The translations under genes were made by a program, and so were the position numbers. Positions 14,823 to 15,430 of a stretch of DNA of 15,430 bases are shown piece after piece. This DNA is from JBDTCS01 sp039923455. Lineage in GTDB: Bacteria; Bacteroidota; Ignavibacteria; Palsa-1295. Numbering within the stretch: position 1 is the first letter of the stretch; each line of letters starts with the position of its first letter. The DNA lies in NCBI GenBank assembly GCA_039923455.1, contig JBDTCS010000043.1, positions 1 through 15,430 of the forward strand, given 5' to 3'. A model generated the notes under the pieces. It worked only from the letters and a program-made list of their open reading frames with translations. It was not told where the DNA came from and did not search any database.

Positions 14823-15032
14823 GATCAAAATGTACAGAAAGTGATTCAAAATGGCTCGATCGAGATTTATGACATTCTTGGTAGATTAATACAAAGATCA
14901 TCCCTAGGGTTTATGGAACTTGGTTGGAACAAGAAGAGTCTATCTATTAGCAATCTTGTTTCAGGTACATACTTCTGCAGGATCGCAAGTCCAAATTATT
15001 CTAAATCGCAGATGTTTACCATAACGCGGTAA
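14823..15032 (+). pseudogene. Orphan T9SS sorting-domain remnant
   Basis: The frame from about 14823 to the TAA at 15030-15032 encodes the late two-thirds of a T9SS type A sorting domain: IEIYDILGRLIQ, then LVSGTYFCRI, then KSQMFTITR. A GTG at 14841 is the only nearby start. There is no signal peptide and no cargo ahead of it: the frame is open upstream only to a stop at 14727-14729 and the added residues do not resemble a secreted protein. Such a domain cannot function alone, so this is probably the leftover 3' end of a cargo gene whose body was lost or moved. It ends 7 nt before the next secreted-protein gene. Confidence 0.65.
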
Positions 15033-15039
15033 CATTCCC

Positions 15040-15430
15040 ATGATAAGAAACGGAGTCCTACTTCTGCTAATGTTCGCAGCGCACCCCCTGCAAGCGCAGT
15101 GGGTCGCTGCAACCATTCAACCCTATGCTGCGAGTAATTTTGCAGTGCAGGGTAGTTCAATCTTTGCAGGTGACGCAGACCTTGGGGGCAATGGATCCAT
15201 TTTTAAGTCCGACGATTATGGAAAATTCTGGTACAAAAGTGACACGGGTGTGGGTGGGGCCGCTGTATTTTCGCTCTATGCCAACGACTCTCTTCTTTTA
15301 GCCGGTACCTATGCACGTGGTATTCTTCGTTCGACAGACCATGGATTAACTTGGATTCCGGCCGATAGCATGGTGTATTGCTCTGAAATTCTCTCCTTCG
15401 TTTCTAAAGGTAAGTATCTCTTCGCCGGTG
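15040..15430 (+). CDS. 5' part of a secreted BNR/Asp-box beta-propeller protein (runs off the window)
   Basis: The ATG at 15040 opens a frame that stays open to the window end (130 codons seen). Residues 1-20 are a signal peptide (VLLLLMFAAHPLQAQ). Two BNR/Asp-box motifs follow, SDDYGKFW at 57-64 and STDHGLTW at 98-105, with IFAGD and LLLAGTYARGI strands between, as in sortilin/Ycf48-like propellers that are common as T9SS cargo in this group. The rest, including any sorting domain, is outside the window. It starts 7 nt after the orphan sorting-domain frame; no Shine-Dalgarno sequence is visible. Confidence 0.82.
   Translation, partial: MIRNGVLLLLMFAAHPLQAQWVAATIQPYAASNFAVQGSSIFAGDADLGGNGSIFKSDDYGKFWYKSDTGVGGAAVFSLYANDSLLLAGTYARGILRSTDHGLTWIPADSMVYCSEILSFVSKGKYLFAG

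Noticed and set aside
1..15430. CRISPR array, tRNA, transposase or phage genes
   Set aside because: No regularly spaced direct repeats, cloverleaf sequences, or integrase/transposase motifs were seen on either strand.

Overview
The window comes from a Gram-negative bacterium of the Bacteroidota/FCB superphylum. At least five coding stretches end in, or consist of, a type IX secretion system (T9SS) type A sorting domain, with the typical core pattern of an IYD.LGR-like strand followed by L..G.Y..R. There are several lipobox lipoproteins, and almost no Shine-Dalgarno sequence lies ahead of any start codon, as is usual in this group. The moderate GC content and the gene styles (two-component-propeller cargo proteins, subtilase cargo, galactose-binding-like cargo) recall Ignavibacteria/Kapabacteria-type genomes. 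That placement is an inference, not a demonstration.

Layout. 1-127: tail of a T9SS cargo gene. 176-544 (minus): small unrecognised conserved-looking protein with a Bacteroidota-type promoter motif. 545-1310: a long gene-free stretch holding a consensus-like promoter (649-677) and a series of strong hairpins (689-731, 783-818, 841-900, 933-987) ending in a weak terminator-like hairpin at 1064-1080. It is either an uncharacterised structured RNA or a long leader. 1311-3944: MltD-like lytic transglycosylase lipoprotein with five LysM repeats, closed by a perfect bidirectional terminator (3967-3998). 4321-6808: secreted T9SS subtilase broken by a one-base frameshift near 4850-4890. Only 2 nt further on is a beta-propeller lipoprotein (6811-7920). 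8068-13445: apparent operon of an ECF-type sigma factor, a membrane protein with the layout of a dual-membrane-spanning anti-sigma factor (cytoplasmic tail, one TM helix, disordered linker, outer-membrane beta-barrel), and two T9SS cargo proteins. It ends in a hairpin of the dispersed CCCTCACCC...CTCTCCC type (13459-13492). 13622-14629 (minus): PKD-like lipoprotein with a well-spaced promoter flanked by an inverted repeat. 14823-15032: orphan T9SS sorting-domain remnant. 15040-15430: start of a BNR/Asp-box propeller secreted protein cut by the window end.

How the genes fit together. Nearly everything concerns the cell envelope: a peptidoglycan hydrolase, secreted or surface-anchored T9SS cargo, lipoproteins, and a sigma/anti-sigma pair that could sense outer-membrane state. 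The most interesting items are the sigma/dual-membrane anti-sigma pair directly ahead of T9SS cargo, and the structured non-coding region at 649-1080. No tRNA, rRNA, CRISPR array, transposase or phage gene was seen.
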